Of a DNA stretch of 64,000 nt, positions 1 through 11,287 are shown piece after piece (position 1 is the first letter of the stretch; each line of letters starts with the position of its first letter). Source of the stretch: Microcebus murinus (taxonomy: Eukaryota > Chordata > Mammalia > Primates > Cheirogaleidae); assembly GCF_040939455.1 (NCBI RefSeq), contig NC_134106.1:71774001-71838000 (forward strand). Direction: 5' to 3'. A model generated the notes under the pieces. That model had not been told where the DNA came from and searched no databases. It saw only the letters and a list, made by a program, of their open reading frames with translations. A program made the translations under genes and the position numbers.

Positions 1-286
1 AAGAGGAGGAAAGAGATACAGACACAGGGAGAATGCCATGTGACAACAGAGGCAGAGGTTAGAGTGATGTTTCTACGAGCCAAGGAAGGGCAAGGATTGC
101 TGACAGCCACCGGAATCTAAGAGAAAGGCACGGACGGATGCTTCTCTAGAGCCTTCAGAGACAGCAAGGCCCTGAGAACACAATGATTTCACACTCTAGT
201 CTCCAGAACTGTGAGAGAATAAACTTTTGTCAGTTTAAGCCACTCAGATTGTGGTACTTTGTTACAGCAGCACTAGGAAATATAGA
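1..286 (+). mobile_element. MLT1-type MaLR LTR, 3' part (cut by window edge)
   Basis: The segment reads through the typical MLT1 3' half: CCATGTGACAACAGAGGCAG, a CCAAGGAAGGGCAAGGATTG block, CTCCAGAACTGTGAGAGAAT with an AATAAA signal, and the end GTTACAGCAGCACTAGGAAA. The 5' half lies outside the window. This is an old ERVL-MaLR solo LTR without coding content. The subfamily was not determined. Confidence 0.75.
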
Positions 287-734
287 CCCCAAAGAACTAC
301 AGCATCAGTAAAAGGGTGAGTAGAGATTAGCCTGCTACCATGGCCAAAGGTACAAAAAAGTAAAATGCCCATTCTCTGGCCACAGCAGCAGGTAGAAAGG
401 AAACAGTATTTCCCCCTGAAAACCTATAACCACTAGCCTGCCTTCACATAAGTGTGCAGCCCATATTTACACTACCTAGGTGGTTAAAATTTTAAAATCT
501 CAACAATTTACTTAGTGGTCCAAAATTGGTAGTATCCCTAGACTCCTAGCAAAAGCAAATGCAAATCCTCTTTGGAGGAACTCACCTTTACCCAGGCATT
601 AAAGATTTTCCACAGATAAAGTTCTAAGGAATATAAGCTCACAGTGAAAAAAAAAATTACTAAACACATAATGCACCTTGATTGAGAGCCAAGAGAAACA
701 AGAGACAGCTGAATTGTCCTTCAAAAGTAGTTTA

Positions 735-1066
735 TTTATTTATTTATTTGAGACAGAGTCTCACTTTGTTGCCCAGGCTAGAGTGAGTGCCATGGCATCA
801 GCCTAGCTCACAGTAACTCAAACTCTTAGGCTCAAGCGATCCTACTGCCTCAGCCTCCCAAGTAGCTGGGACTACAGGCATGCACCACCATACCCAGCTA
901 ATTTTTTCTATATACATTAGTTGGCCAATTAATTTCTTTCTATTTATAGTAGAGACGGGGTCTTGCTCTTGGCTCAGGCTGGTTTCGAACTCCTGACCTC
1001 GAGCAATCCACCTGCCTCAGCCTCCCAGAGTGCTAGGATTACAGGCGTGAGCCACCGCGCCCGGCC
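735..1066 (-). mobile_element. Strepsirrhine-type Alu, full length, antisense
   Basis: A dimeric Alu in reverse orientation, from the (TTTA)n tail to the 5' end GGCCGGGCGCGG. It has the lemur/loris-type middle TTAGTTGGCCAATTAATTTC. Exact 13-bp target duplications (CAAAAGTAGTTTA) flank it at 722-734 and 1067-1079, showing a clean L1-driven insertion into the older L1. Confidence 0.95.
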
Positions 1067-1647
1067 CAAAAGTAGTTTAGATGCTAGAATTATCGGGTAC
1101 ACATAATAACATAATTACATTTAATATGTTTAAAAGAATAAAAATGAATTTAAAATATGTAGAGGAACAGACATCATATGTAGAGGAACAGACAAAATAT
1201 GGCCAGTTTTGAAACAGAGCTAAATAGCATTTCTAAAATATAATGATTAAAATTTAAAAATCAATGGATATGTCCAGCAGCTGATTAGATATGGCTGAAG
1301 AAAGATGCAGAAAATTATCCACAATGTAGCAGTGACAGAAAAAGAAATCAGAGATAAGAAATGAAGAGATGTAAACGACAGAGTAAGAACATCTCAGATA
1401 TGTCTAATGAGACTACTTGAAGAACAAGGGGGAGGGGATAAGGTGCAGAAGCAAAACTATTAATGGCCAATAAATTTGAAAAATTACTGAATTGAATTAA
1501 GTCCTAAATAATATTGACCCAAGAAGATAGAGGAACTCTATAATCATTAAAGAAATTCAATCAGTAATTTAAAATCTTCCCATAGAAAAAGCACCTGGCC
1601 CTGATGAGTTTACTGGCAAGTCCTACTAACCATTTAAGAAAGAAATC

Positions 1648-1985
1648 TGGCAGGGCGAGGTGGCTCACACCTGTAATCCTAGCTCTCTGGGAGGCCGAGG
1701 CAGGAGGATTGCTCAAGGTCAGGTGTTCAAAACCAGCCTGAGCAAAAGCGAGACCCCCGTCTCTACTAAAAATAGAAAGAAATTAATTGGCCAACTAAAA
1801 ATATATAGAAAAAATTAGCCGGGCATGGTGGTGCATGCCTGTAGTCCCAGCTACTCAGGAGGCTGAGGCAGAAGGAGCACTTGATCCCAGGAGTTTTAGG
1901 TTGCTATGAGTTAGGCTGACACCATGGCACTCTAGCCAGGGCAACAGAGTGAGACTCTGTCTCAAAAAGAAAGAAAGAATGAAAA
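1648..1985 (+). mobile_element. Strepsirrhine-type Alu, full length
   Basis: Sense dimeric Alu from GGCAGGGCGAGGTGGCTC to an (AAAG)n-type tail, with the AATTAATTGGCCAACTAA middle. AAAGAAATC lies at 1639-1647 and again at the end of the tail near 1986-1994, a short target duplication. Confidence 0.93.
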
Positions 1986-2127
1986 AAAGAAATCCAATTA
2001 CACAAACTATTCCAGAGTACAGAAAAACATGAAACACCCCCAACTGAGTTATGAGGCACAATCTTGATATCAAAACCACACAAGGATAACATAGCCAATA
2101 CAACTTACAAACATAACTTTAAAAAAA

Positions 2128-2290
2128 AAAGAAAAATTAACTAGGCATCATGGCACACGCCTGTAGTATCAAGCTACTCAGGAGGATGAGGAAAAAGGAT
2201 CACTTGAACCTGGCAGTTTGAGTGAACTACGATGACACTACTGCACTGTACCCAAGGCGACAGAGTGAGACTCTGTCTCAAAAAAAAGAA
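2128..2290 (+). mobile_element. Alu right-arm monomer, diverged
   Basis: Begins near AAATTAACTAGGCATCATGG and ends with GAGTGAGACTCTGTCTCAAA, covering one Alu right arm only. It is diverged and sits inside the old L1. Confidence 0.8.
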
Positions 2291-4439
2291 AAAAACAACC
2301 CAAATATTAGAATATCAAATAATCAAATCCAGGACTGTTTTAAAACTACAAAAAACAAAAACAAGTTTATGACCCCATTGGGTTTACTCGGGAAGGCAAG
2401 GTTGGTTTAACAGTGAAATTAATTGATACAATCTACCACTTAGACTAAAGGCCAAAAAATATATATTATCTCAATGGAGGCATTAGATAAAATATACGTA
2501 TCATTCATTACAAAAACTCTCAGCAAACTATCACTTTAGAGTGATAAAGTCTATCTCTGAAAACCCTGTAGCAAGCACAATACTTTATGGGAAAATGTTG
2601 AAGTATTCCTTTTGAACTCAGGAACGAGGCAAGAGTGTCCGCCTTTGCCACTTTTAGTCATCATGCACTGGGGATCCCAACTTGGAATAATACGGGGGAA
2701 TAAAAAAGAATAATGACTAGAAAGATACAACCCTGCACTATTCTCAGATGACATGACTATTTATTCTGGAAAAGCCAAAAGAATCTACAGTTCAGCAAGT
2801 TTGCATTATTTTAACAAGTAGTTGGAAGATGAAAATTTTATTAAGATACCAAATACACTGGCATCAACAAATATCAAATAACTGGGAATAAATCTAACAA
2901 ATGATGTGTATGACATTTATAGCAAAAATCATAAAATTTTATTGAAAGTCATTAAAGAAGACCTAAATAAATAGAGATGGATACCATATCTATGGATTGC
3001 AACAAACAAATTAGGAACATGAATTTTCTATTGTTCCATACATTTCAAGCTATTCCAATCAAAATTCCAAAAGATTTGTGTATGTGTGTGGTAACACATA
3101 ATTTTAAGCTAATTCTAAACATGTATGTGGAAGAGGAAAAGCACTCTTTGAAGGCACTTTTGAAGAAGAATAAGATAGGAGAATTCGCCACACCAGATAA
3201 CAAAACTTTTCCTAAAACTTTGGTTATTAACACAATATGGTATTGGTGCAGGACTAGACAAATTGTTCAGTGCTACAGAATGAAGCACCAGGAAAGGGGC
3301 CCACACATTACAGAAACTAAATTTATGACAGGGCTGTGCACTGCAGATCTGAAGAGAAAAGAGGAACTTTCTAATAAATGGTACTGGGACAATTAGTTTT
3401 TCCTACAGAAAAAAAAGAAAAAATTGGGGGCTGCTGTTTCATATCATATACAAAAATAAATTCAAATGGATTAAGAAATTAAATTCATGTAGCAAAACTA
3501 TAAAACTGCTGGGAGCAATATAGAAAAATACTTTCATAATTTCAGAGAGGGAAAGTATTCCCAGGGCACAAAAAGCACAAACTATCACTGAAAAAAGTGG
3601 ATACCTCTATTACAAAAATATTAAAAACTTGTTCATCAAAATACACCATAAAGAAAATGAAAAAATAAACCACAGACTGGGAGAAGACATTTGTAACACA
3701 CAAATGACAGAGTAGCATCCAGAAGATTTGAAGAATTCCTACAAATCAGTAAGATAAAGACAAGAAAAAACTGGCAAGACTCGAACAGGCACTTCACAGA
3801 AGAGAGAACATGAATGGTTGATAAACATATGAAAAGATGCTCAGTCTCATTAGTATTCAGGGAAACGCAAATTAAAACCATAATGAGATTCCACTTTGTA
3901 GCCACCAGACTGGCAAAAATTCTACAGTGTGACAATATCAAGTGATGGTAAAGATTCAGTGCAAATGAAATCATAGCCCCTGCTGAAGGAAAACCATTTG
4001 GAGAACAATTTAGGAAGAAAAAACAGTGGGGCACTTGCCAGGCCAGATATCAAGAATTTTTATGAAGCTATGGTAACTAAGATAGTGTGGTACTGGTCCA
4101 GGGTCAGGCACACTGATCAGTGGTACTGAAAAAAAAAGCCCAAACACAGATCCACTCATCTATGGGCTTAATTTATATTATTTGGTTAAGTGAAAGATGC
4201 AGATACCTTCTGCCTCAGCCACACCAGTCCTAAAGAAATCCATGCACAGGTGCACTGGAAAAAACATATACAAAAATGTTCACTACAGCACTCTTTCCAA
4301 GGGAGAGCATAAGGGAAAAAAGAAAAATCCAGAAACAACCCAAATGTGGATAAAAAGTTCAATGGATAAGTAAATTGTGGTATATGCATACAATGCAAGT
4401 AATGTTCTAGTTCTTAAACTGGGTGATGAGTGAATGAGT

Positions 4440-4655
4440 ATTCATTGTATCATTATCCATTATCCCCTAACCATTTTTTATTTATAAACAGTCTTCTTTA
4501 TTGACTCAATAATTACTTTTTACAAATCAAAGACAGCCCAGAAATGGAGACCAAATAAGATGTTAGAACACCAAAGTGTTTCCTTCTGTGTTTCCCTTAC
4601 CTTAGGCTGTTCTTAAATGAACACACCTCATCTTAGTGGCAGTGAGAACAGCTAC
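4440..4655. other. Unassigned intronic sequence
   Basis: AT-rich DNA between the L1 block and the following LTR. I see no repeat I can name and no coding signal. Confidence 0.4.
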
Positions 4656-4659
4656 CATG

Positions 4660-5181
4660 AGTGTGGTAGGCTGAGTAATGGCCCCCAAAGATATCCAGGT
4701 CCTAATTTCTAGAACCTGTGAATGTTACCTTATAAGGCAAAAAGGACTTTGCAGATGTGATTAAACCAAAGATTTTGAGATGGGGATATTATCCTGGATT
4801 ATTTAAGTGGGCCCTATTTAATTTTTGATTAAATATAATCACAAGGGGCCTAAAAGGAAGAAAGAGGGAGATATGAGGACACAAGAAAAGGCAATGTGAT
4901 CATGGAAGCAGAGACTGGAGTGATGCAGACCCAAATCAATGAATGCCTATAGCCAGTCACGAGTCAAGGAATGCCAATAGCCACCAGAAGTTGGAAGAAG
5001 CAAGGAATGGAGTCTCCCCTGGAACTTCCAGAAAGAACCGGCCCTGCCAACACCTTGATTTTAGCCCCATAAGATTCATTTCAGACTTCTGACCTCCAGA
5101 ACAGCAAGAGAATATATTTCTGTTGTTTTAAGCTACTAAATTGGTGGTTATCTGTTACACCAATAGTAGACTAATACAGTG
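4660..5181 (+). mobile_element. MLT1-like MaLR LTR
   Basis: Reads TAATGGCCCCCAAAGATATC, a GACTTTGCAGATGTGATTAA block, CTCCCCTGGAACTTCCAGAA, then TTTCAGACTTCTGACCTCCA, an A-rich polyadenylation region, and the end GTAGACTAATACA. This is the general layout of an ancient MLT1-like LTR. An internal near-duplication (CAATGAATGCCTATAGCCAG / CAAGGAATGCCAATAGCCAC) is present. The subfamily is uncertain. Confidence 0.65.
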
Positions 5182-6204
5182 GATAAAGAGGCTCAACCTC
5201 ACTCAACTCTGTCTCAGATGATTTTCCACTTAGCATACCTTCTCCTCTGCCTTCTCCTCTCTCCCAATGTTGGATGCCACAGTGTCCCCCATGTAGGGAG
5301 ACACAGTATGGTTTAGTCCCTTCATATATCAGATGCACCACTTACTTCCCCTGCTGAAAGGGCTCTTCCCTACAATTTCCAACCAGAGCCAGACAAGTCA
5401 TTCACACACACCCATGAAAGTCCACCCAGTGTAAATAGCACTGGCCAGTGAAGAGGGACACTTCCCACTGACCAGCTATGTGACCTCCTCAACAGTCATT
5501 CATCTTTATATCCCTGGGGCCCAGCGTAGTGCCTGGCATGCAGCAAATGGTTAAAAAATGGGCAATGAATCAATGAATAAATCAATGAAGCAAAGAATCA
5601 ATCAATCCTGAGTAAGGATGGAAATCCTAACCACCAAAAAAGAAAATCTTTTCAATAAACTCTTCTCTCTCTTTCTCTACCACTATGAGGAAAAGATTAA
5701 AAACACAAAATTTTAGGGTTGGAAGCCAGGAGCTCAGTGCCTCAAAAGGCAGCCCAGGGCACTGTCAGTGCCAATTACTGGAAACCTTTTCTTTCTATCA
5801 AGCCCACAATTTGTCTTCTGGCCACCCTCTGGTCCTAGTCTAATCCTCTAACTATACAAAACAAACCTTCTATATTTGCCACATTAAAACATTTCCATAG
5901 CGCGCAGACCTGGCCTTAAGCCTTGGCCTAGCCAACCAGGTTAGTGATCTTGATGAATCATCTAATTCTGCTGATCCCCTTCCTCCTTGTCTGTCAAACA
6001 AGAGCATGAAATCACTAAGGTTCCTTCAATCTCTGTGGTGCAATGTGAGAAGCACCACCTTCTTGGTGTTCAATCTTTCACCATTTTAACCTATCCCCTG
6101 GGTTTTTCATTTCAATACTTTATTTTTCCTCCTCAGAAGTGCTTCTTTTTCAATGGGCCTGTCCCCTGCCTGTTGTTATATTTTCAATTATTTATTTCTT
6201 TTTT
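5182..6204. other. Intronic DNA, possible L2 tail at 5490-5600
   Basis: Mostly single-copy-looking sequence. Around 5510-5600, CCCAGCGTAGTGCCTGGCAT followed by repeated AATGAATCAATGAATAAATC resembles the L2 3' end. No exon or promoter signal is visible. Confidence 0.4.
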
Positions 6205-6207
6205 CAT

Positions 6208-6508
6208 TTTATTTATTTATTTAAAGACAGGGTCTTGCTCTGTTGCTCAGGCTGGAGTACAGTGGCAAGATGATAGCTCACTTTAACTTTGAACTCCTGG
6301 GCTCAAGTGGTCCTCTTGCCTCAGCCTCAAGAATAAGCAGGATTATATAGGCACATGTTACCATGCCCACCTAAGTTTTGAAATATTTTTTTATACACTC
6401 AGTCTCACTATTTTGGCCAGACTGGTCTCAAACTCCTTGCCTCAAGTGACTCTCCTACCTCGGTCTCCCAGAGTGCTAAGATTACAGGGGTGAGCCACCA
6501 TACCCAGT
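6208..6508 (-). mobile_element. Old Alu (AluJ-like), antisense
   Basis: Reverse Alu from an (ATTT)n tail through GACAGGGTCTTGCTCTGTTG to GAGCCACCATACCCAGTC. It lacks the strepsirrhine AATTAATTGGCC insert in the middle, so it looks like an older subfamily. Confidence 0.85.
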
Positions 6509-6546
6509 CAGAATAAGTCTTTTTAAAATGAGAAAAGAGTAAAATT

Positions 6547-6860
6547 GCAGCACTTTGGGAGGCCGAGGCCGGAGAATTCTTCGAGCTCAGGAGTTGAAGA
6601 CTAGTCTGAGCAAGAGCAAGATTCTATCTCTACTAAAAACAGAAAAATTAGCTAGGTATCGTGGTGTGGACCTATAGTCCCAGCTACTTGGGAGGCTGAG
6701 GCAGGAGGATTGCTTGAGCCCTGGAGTTTGAGGCTGCAGTGAGCTATGATGACACCCCTGAACTCTACACAGGGCAACAGAGCAAGACTCTGTCGAAAGA
6801 AAGAAAAGAAAAGAAAAAAGAAAAGAAAAGAGAAAGAAAAAGAAAAGACAAGACAAGACA
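6547..6860 (+). mobile_element. Alu, 5'-truncated, with (GAAA)n tail
   Basis: Starts inside the left arm at GCAGCACTTTGGGAGGCCGA and runs to GCAAGACTCTGTCGAAAG, followed by a GAAA/GACA-rich microsatellite tail. The first 30 or so bases of the consensus are missing. Confidence 0.85.
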
Positions 6861-6895
6861 GACTTATTCCAGGGTCCTTAATTGGTAGTTCTATC

Positions 6896-7524
6896 ATATA
6901 AATAATATTAATATATATTATTAATATATATAGGTTATTTATTTATGTATTTATTATTGGAGAGCTAATCCTATTGCTTATGGTGTTTGCTACCAGGGTT
7001 GTTTCCTTATGTATTTTGTAATTTTAAAGTGTGAATTAATGGTTTTAAGAGCTAATTCTATATGATACGTATTGAAGATTCTTAGAGAAACTGGAATAAT
7101 TTCTGCCAGATCCACCAAGAGTAACAGAATGGCTGTGTTTTAAGCTAAATTTCCATGTAGTCTGTCATGCAGCTGGTATAGGACTAGCCTGGTATAGGTA
7201 TAGGACACCCTTTCTAAATGATTCCCTCTCTATCTCCTGGCAAATTTCCTTCCTTATTTAAAAGCTCAGCTATACTTTTAAGGAGATCGGATTGCTGTTA
7301 TATTTTACCCAAAATTTTTAAAATTCAATTTTATTAAGGGAGGATTTTCAGACCATTTAGTTTTCTATATTTCCAGAAACAGAAATCAAAGCTTTCATTT
7401 TATACATGAAAAAAATCAAGGTTTAGAGAGGTTAAATTACTTGCCACCGTCAAAAATCAAGTTTCTATAAAACTGAGGTTTAAAAACTTGATCTTCTAAC
7501 CCTAAAGAGAATACTAAGTCATTA
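6896..7524. other. AT-rich intronic DNA with possible MIR at 7380-7510
   Basis: A TATTAATATATATTA-type tract covers 6898-6960. At 7395-7510, TTTTATACATGAAAAAAATC followed by AGAGAGGTTAAATTACTTGC resembles antisense MIR core. The rest is unassigned. Confidence 0.4.
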
Positions 7525-8230
7525 TTCTTTTAACAGACATTTCCCAAACATCTACTATGCGCTTAGAACTGCTCTAGGCATGGGGGAAATAGCTGTGAAT
7601 GAGATAAAGTCTCAAAAGTCATGGAAGTCAAATCCTAGTGGGTATATATGAACCAGTAGACAAATGAATTAAAAGGGTCATTACAGGGAGTGATATGGGG
7701 ATAGAGAGTGACAGGAGGGGTAGATTTTGGAGAAGGTGGGCAGAAAAGGCCCCTCCTGAAGGGGTGACATGTGAGCAGAGAGACCTAAATAGAAAGGGGG
7801 GAAGGGCATGGACGGTCTGGGGGAGTGTGTTGTGGGCAGAGGAAACAGCGCGTGCAAAGGCCACTGGTGGGACAAGTGTGGCACCTTCCAGGAACAGTAA
7901 GAAAGGGGAGAGCAGTACAAGGTGAGATCAGAGTGTGGGCAGGGGCCAGACCTTGTTGAGTCTTGTTGACCATGGTAAGGAGCTTGAGTTTTATTCTTCT
8001 TGGAATGGGACACTGTTTAAACAGCAGGGGAAAGAGATGGCCTATCTTACATTTTAAACAAATTATTGGAGTGACAGGAGTAGGGGCAGGGAAAACTGTT
8101 AGGAGGGCTTTGAGACGAAACAGGTGAGAGTAGTTTGGGGTTGCAGCAGGGTGGCGGCAGTGGAGGTGGGAGTTGTGATTGGACGGAGAGTTTTGAAGGC
8201 AGAGGACTTGCTGATAAAGTGGGTTCCACC
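7525..8230 (+). mobile_element. Ancient dispersed mammalian repeat, family uncertain
   Basis: The order of phrases matches a repeat I know from many mammalian loci: CATCTACTATGCGCTTAGAA, then GGCCCCTCCTGAAGGGGTGA, GTGCAAAGGCCACTGGTGGG, a GGCCAGACCTTGTTGAGTC block and GGAGGTGGGAGTTGTGATTG. I cannot name the family with confidence (an L2-related element is possible). Open frames across it are chance. Confidence 0.5.
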
Positions 8231-8639
8231 GCACACAGGGTCTGGCCTAAAGTGTGCACAGACCCTGCTGGATTCGGTGACTCCCTCAGGAGGGACACAT
8301 GTGGACTTGTGATTCTCAGCCTCATGTGCTCATGAGAAAAAGTCTCATATGAAATCCACCGTGAGTCCCCAGCACCAGCCGGATGTGTCCGCCGGCCTTT
8401 CTCCAGGCAGGTTGTCTTCCACCCTCGGTGGAGTAGCACGGCCCATTCCGCCCAATATTCTGTCTGACAGGCATTGCCTAGGCAGTCTAAACCCCAGTTG
8501 TGACAACACTAAACTCCACACTGGGAATAATTAGGAAGCCCATCTGTGAAAGGTTCTCAGTTGGGGACTGGGTTGCTGGAGTCCAATCACGCCATTCAGA
8601 ACTCATAAAAAGTTAGGGTTAAGGCCTCTCAGAACCAGA

Positions 8640-8760
8640 AAGCATGAACCACGGTCTAGCACAAATGGATGATTTGGGATCAAATCCCAGGTCTACAGCA
8701 AATAATGGGAAACTCAGGCAAGTCCGTTTCTTTTCGTTTCACAGGGGAGATCATGGTACC
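8640..8760 (+). mobile_element. Probable MIR fragment
   Basis: GGGATCAAATCCCAGGTCTA followed by AAACTCAGGCAAGTCCGTTT and TTTCACAGGGGAGATCATGG fits a diverged sense MIR. It lies directly before a MER5A-like piece. Confidence 0.45.
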
Positions 8761-8769
8761 CTGTCTCCT

Positions 8770-8905
8770 GACTCAGCACGAGCTTTATGTGAATCTTGTT
8801 AAATTACAGATTCACCAGGTCCTGGGCAGGGCCAGGGATTCTGCATTCCTGACTACTCCAGCAATGCTGAGGCTGCTGGTGCGTAGACCACACTCTGAGG
8901 AGTGA
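8770..8905. mobile_element. MER5A-like hAT-Charlie fragment
   Basis: CTTGTTAAATTACAGATTCA, GGCCAGGGATTCTGCATTCC, then AATGCTGAGGCTGCTGGTGC and GACCACACTCTGAGGAG follow the MER5A consensus in order. It is a short non-autonomous DNA transposon remnant. Confidence 0.65.
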
Positions 8906-9399
8906 GGTCCTAACTCATTCACTATCTAACATGCACTCATTGGGCACCTACTGCGAATGAGGATCTATGAGAGAGACAGAGAAGCAGACCGGGTCCTTAA
9001 AGGGAGGTCAACAAACCACCATAGCACAAGTACAAAGTGGCAATGCCATTCTGGAGACCCAGAGGACAGAAATCTTTCTTCAGTTAGGAGACCTAAGGGA
9101 GGCTTGATGGTGGGAGATGCGTGGGGACACATATGGAGAACATAATGGAAATCAGAGGGCACCTTCCAAAGCTTTAGCCTTTATCATCACTAGTTTCTCC
9201 TCAAACTTAAGACCTAATTTTTTTTGGCTCACAAACAGAATAAAGGGAATAAAAGGGGAATAAAAGAGATTACTTTCTAGTATAAAGAGGTGAAAGAGTA
9301 GTATGTTAGGACTGGGAGAGTCCAGTGGCAAAAGGAAAAAAAAAAATCCCATCTTATACCAAAGACATCTCTAGGTTTACAAGGCTGGTTAGGAGTCAT
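8906..9399. other. Intronic DNA, nothing recognised
   Basis: Single-copy-looking sequence with no exon, repeat or promoter signature that I can support. Confidence 0.4.
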
Positions 9400-9830
9400 T
9401 CTTGCAACATGTATGGTGGTCATTAGGGCTGTTCCTGGTAGGAGTGTAAGTCGCCATCCACTTAAACTCAGATGTGGCCAATGAAATGTCAGCAGAAATG
9501 GCACGCTGTCACTTCCAGGTGGAGGTACTTAAGAGCCCATGTGGGACTCCATTTTCCTCCCCCTACCACAGTGAATCCTGATGTCTGGCATCGACATGAT
9601 GCCACCCTAAGACAAAGGTGACTCAGTCAGCCTGGGTCTGAGTAACTGTGATGAGCAGAGTGCCCCTGCCAACCCACAGTGAACAGGCAGCACAAAGCAA
9701 GAAATATACCTCCATCGTCTCAAGCCACTGGAATCTGGGAGTCGTTGCTGCAGCACATCCCAGAACATCCTAACCACCTCGACAGATATTTCATTACTAT
9801 AAGCACCATTTAAAGTTTTCATTCTAGGAT
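9400..9830 (+). mobile_element. ERVL/MaLR-like LTR fragment
   Basis: GCCAATGAAATGTCAGCAGA, TCACTTCCAGGTGGAGGTAC, CAGCCTGGGTCTGAGTAACT and AGAAATATACCTCCATCGTC followed by AAGCCACTGGAATC match in order an old LTR-type repeat ending in the AAGCCACTGAGATTT motif. The name is uncertain. Confidence 0.5.
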
Positions 9831-11244
9831 ATGGGACAGCTCATGGTATCAAAGAAGTAGCTGTAGGAACTGGGGCCTGAGTAACGAGAACCAAGACTCC
9901 TTGTGCCAGCCTCTTTCTCTTGGCCTATGTCTGGTCTCTATCTTGGCTTTGTTGTATTCTCCAAGTGCCAGGGTGTTTAGCCACCAGCAGCCCCAACTTC
10001 ACATCTTTCCAACTCTGGGCCCCATGGGCAAAGCTATTCTCCCTCAGCTCCAAATCAAGAAACCCTAGGGAAGGAGCTGGTGGCTCAGTTTGGGTCACAT
10101 GCCCACCTCTGGACTGATGTCTGTGCCCAGGGAAATGCAAATCTAGGCTTGGGTCACATGCCCACTCGCATGGCTGGCTGGAAGGAGGCAGGATGGAGTA
10201 TGGCACCAGAAGGGAATGGGAAACTTGTTTTGCAGTCCAACGTACCATCCCTAATCCCCTACAAGGAGGTAGAAAGGATGTGAGAATGCATGAGGCAGAA
10301 TTTAAGTGAGCTGCAATTGATGAAAGGAAAAGGGAAAATATGGTATATGCATGATCGGTCCAAGAAAAGGGAGAGGTGGGGCAAGAGAGCCACTAGGCTG
10401 GACAGCTCCTTACACTGACAACCAGAGGCACTTTTGTCCTAGAACTGCCAGGTGACTGAAAAGGCCTGGGGCGGGGCGATGTCAGGAGGGGTTGTTAACT
10501 CAAGTAACCAATGCTTTACTTTATGGTGACTAACTTAGTAAATCTGACAGTGGGGCAGACCTCTTCTGATCAGGAACGGGCTAACTCTGGGAGAGCAAAT
10601 ACTGAACCAACGTGTGCCCCTGTTGCCACCTTCCTTGCATGAATCAATCCCTTTTGGAATTCCTTCCCCACTGAGCCCAATCCAGCTTCATGCTCCTCCT
10701 CAAGACACTGTCCCAGGTAGCTTTGAGTCAATCATAAGAGATGAAACTCACTTGCCATGCCATCTCTGGTCTAGGTACCCAGGCATGCTTGAAGTATAGC
10801 AGATTATTAATATTTATCGAGATTCCTTCCCACACCCCTACTTTGTGCCAAATATCTGGTCCTTTAGCTATATTTCTTTTTACTCTCTATTCCCAGGAAA
10901 GCCCCTGGGTGCAACTTAAAAAACCCAAAGGGAAAAAGATGTGCTTCTACCTGAAGACAGATGAGATCTAAAAATTCAGAACAAACAATATGTATATAAC
11001 TATCCATCTTCCAATTCCTCAGGGCCTTCCCAAGGTCCAGAAGTGGAATGAAAGCATCCTTACTGCCCAGAATCGAACCCCCTTAGCTCTTGTTGGTCCT
11101 GGGAAAAACTCCCACAAACTAAGAATCCTGGTAACCAGTTGGGCATGTGTGTGACTCATCCTTGGCAGTGAAATTCCAAAGATGCCACATGCTATGGCTA
11201 CTGCATGGCCAAGTTCTCCCCTTCCCCCAGCCTCTCTCCCTTGG

Positions 11245-11246
<2 letters not shown>
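9831..11246. other. Intronic DNA, nothing recognised
   Basis: GC-moderate single-copy DNA. A GGGTCACATGCCCAC phrase occurs twice, at about 10091 and 10151, a small local repeat. No exon of a known gene was recognised. Confidence 0.4.

Positions 11247-11285
<39 letters not shown>
11247..11285. repeat. (CA)n microsatellite
   Basis: About 19 uninterrupted AC units. Open frames reading Thr-His or Val-Cys repeats here are artefacts of the dinucleotide run. Confidence 0.98.

Positions 11286-11287
<2 letters not shown>

Larger units (their letters stand above)
300..4420 (+). mobile_element. Old fragmented L1 (L1M type), interrupted by Alus
   Basis: Sense-strand L1 text runs through this block. An ORF1-like stretch is at about 1080-1500 and ORF2 reverse-transcriptase text at 1500-1640 (AAAAGCACCTGGCCCTGATG). 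More ORF2 follows at 1995-2125 and 2300-4030 (TTCTCAGATGACATGACTAT and later GAAACGCAAATTAAAACCAT). The 3' ORF2 text ends near 4410 (GTGGTATATGCATACAATG). Frames are broken by many stops and indels, so it is inactive. Alus at 735-1066, 1648-1985 and 2128-2290 sit inside it. An out-of-order piece at about 4035-4190 suggests two L1 copies or a rearrangement. Confidence 0.75.

Noticed and set aside
2977..3396. 139-codon open frame on the plus strand
   Set aside because: Lies in old L1 ORF2-derived sequence; the similarity and context are retrotransposon, not a host gene.
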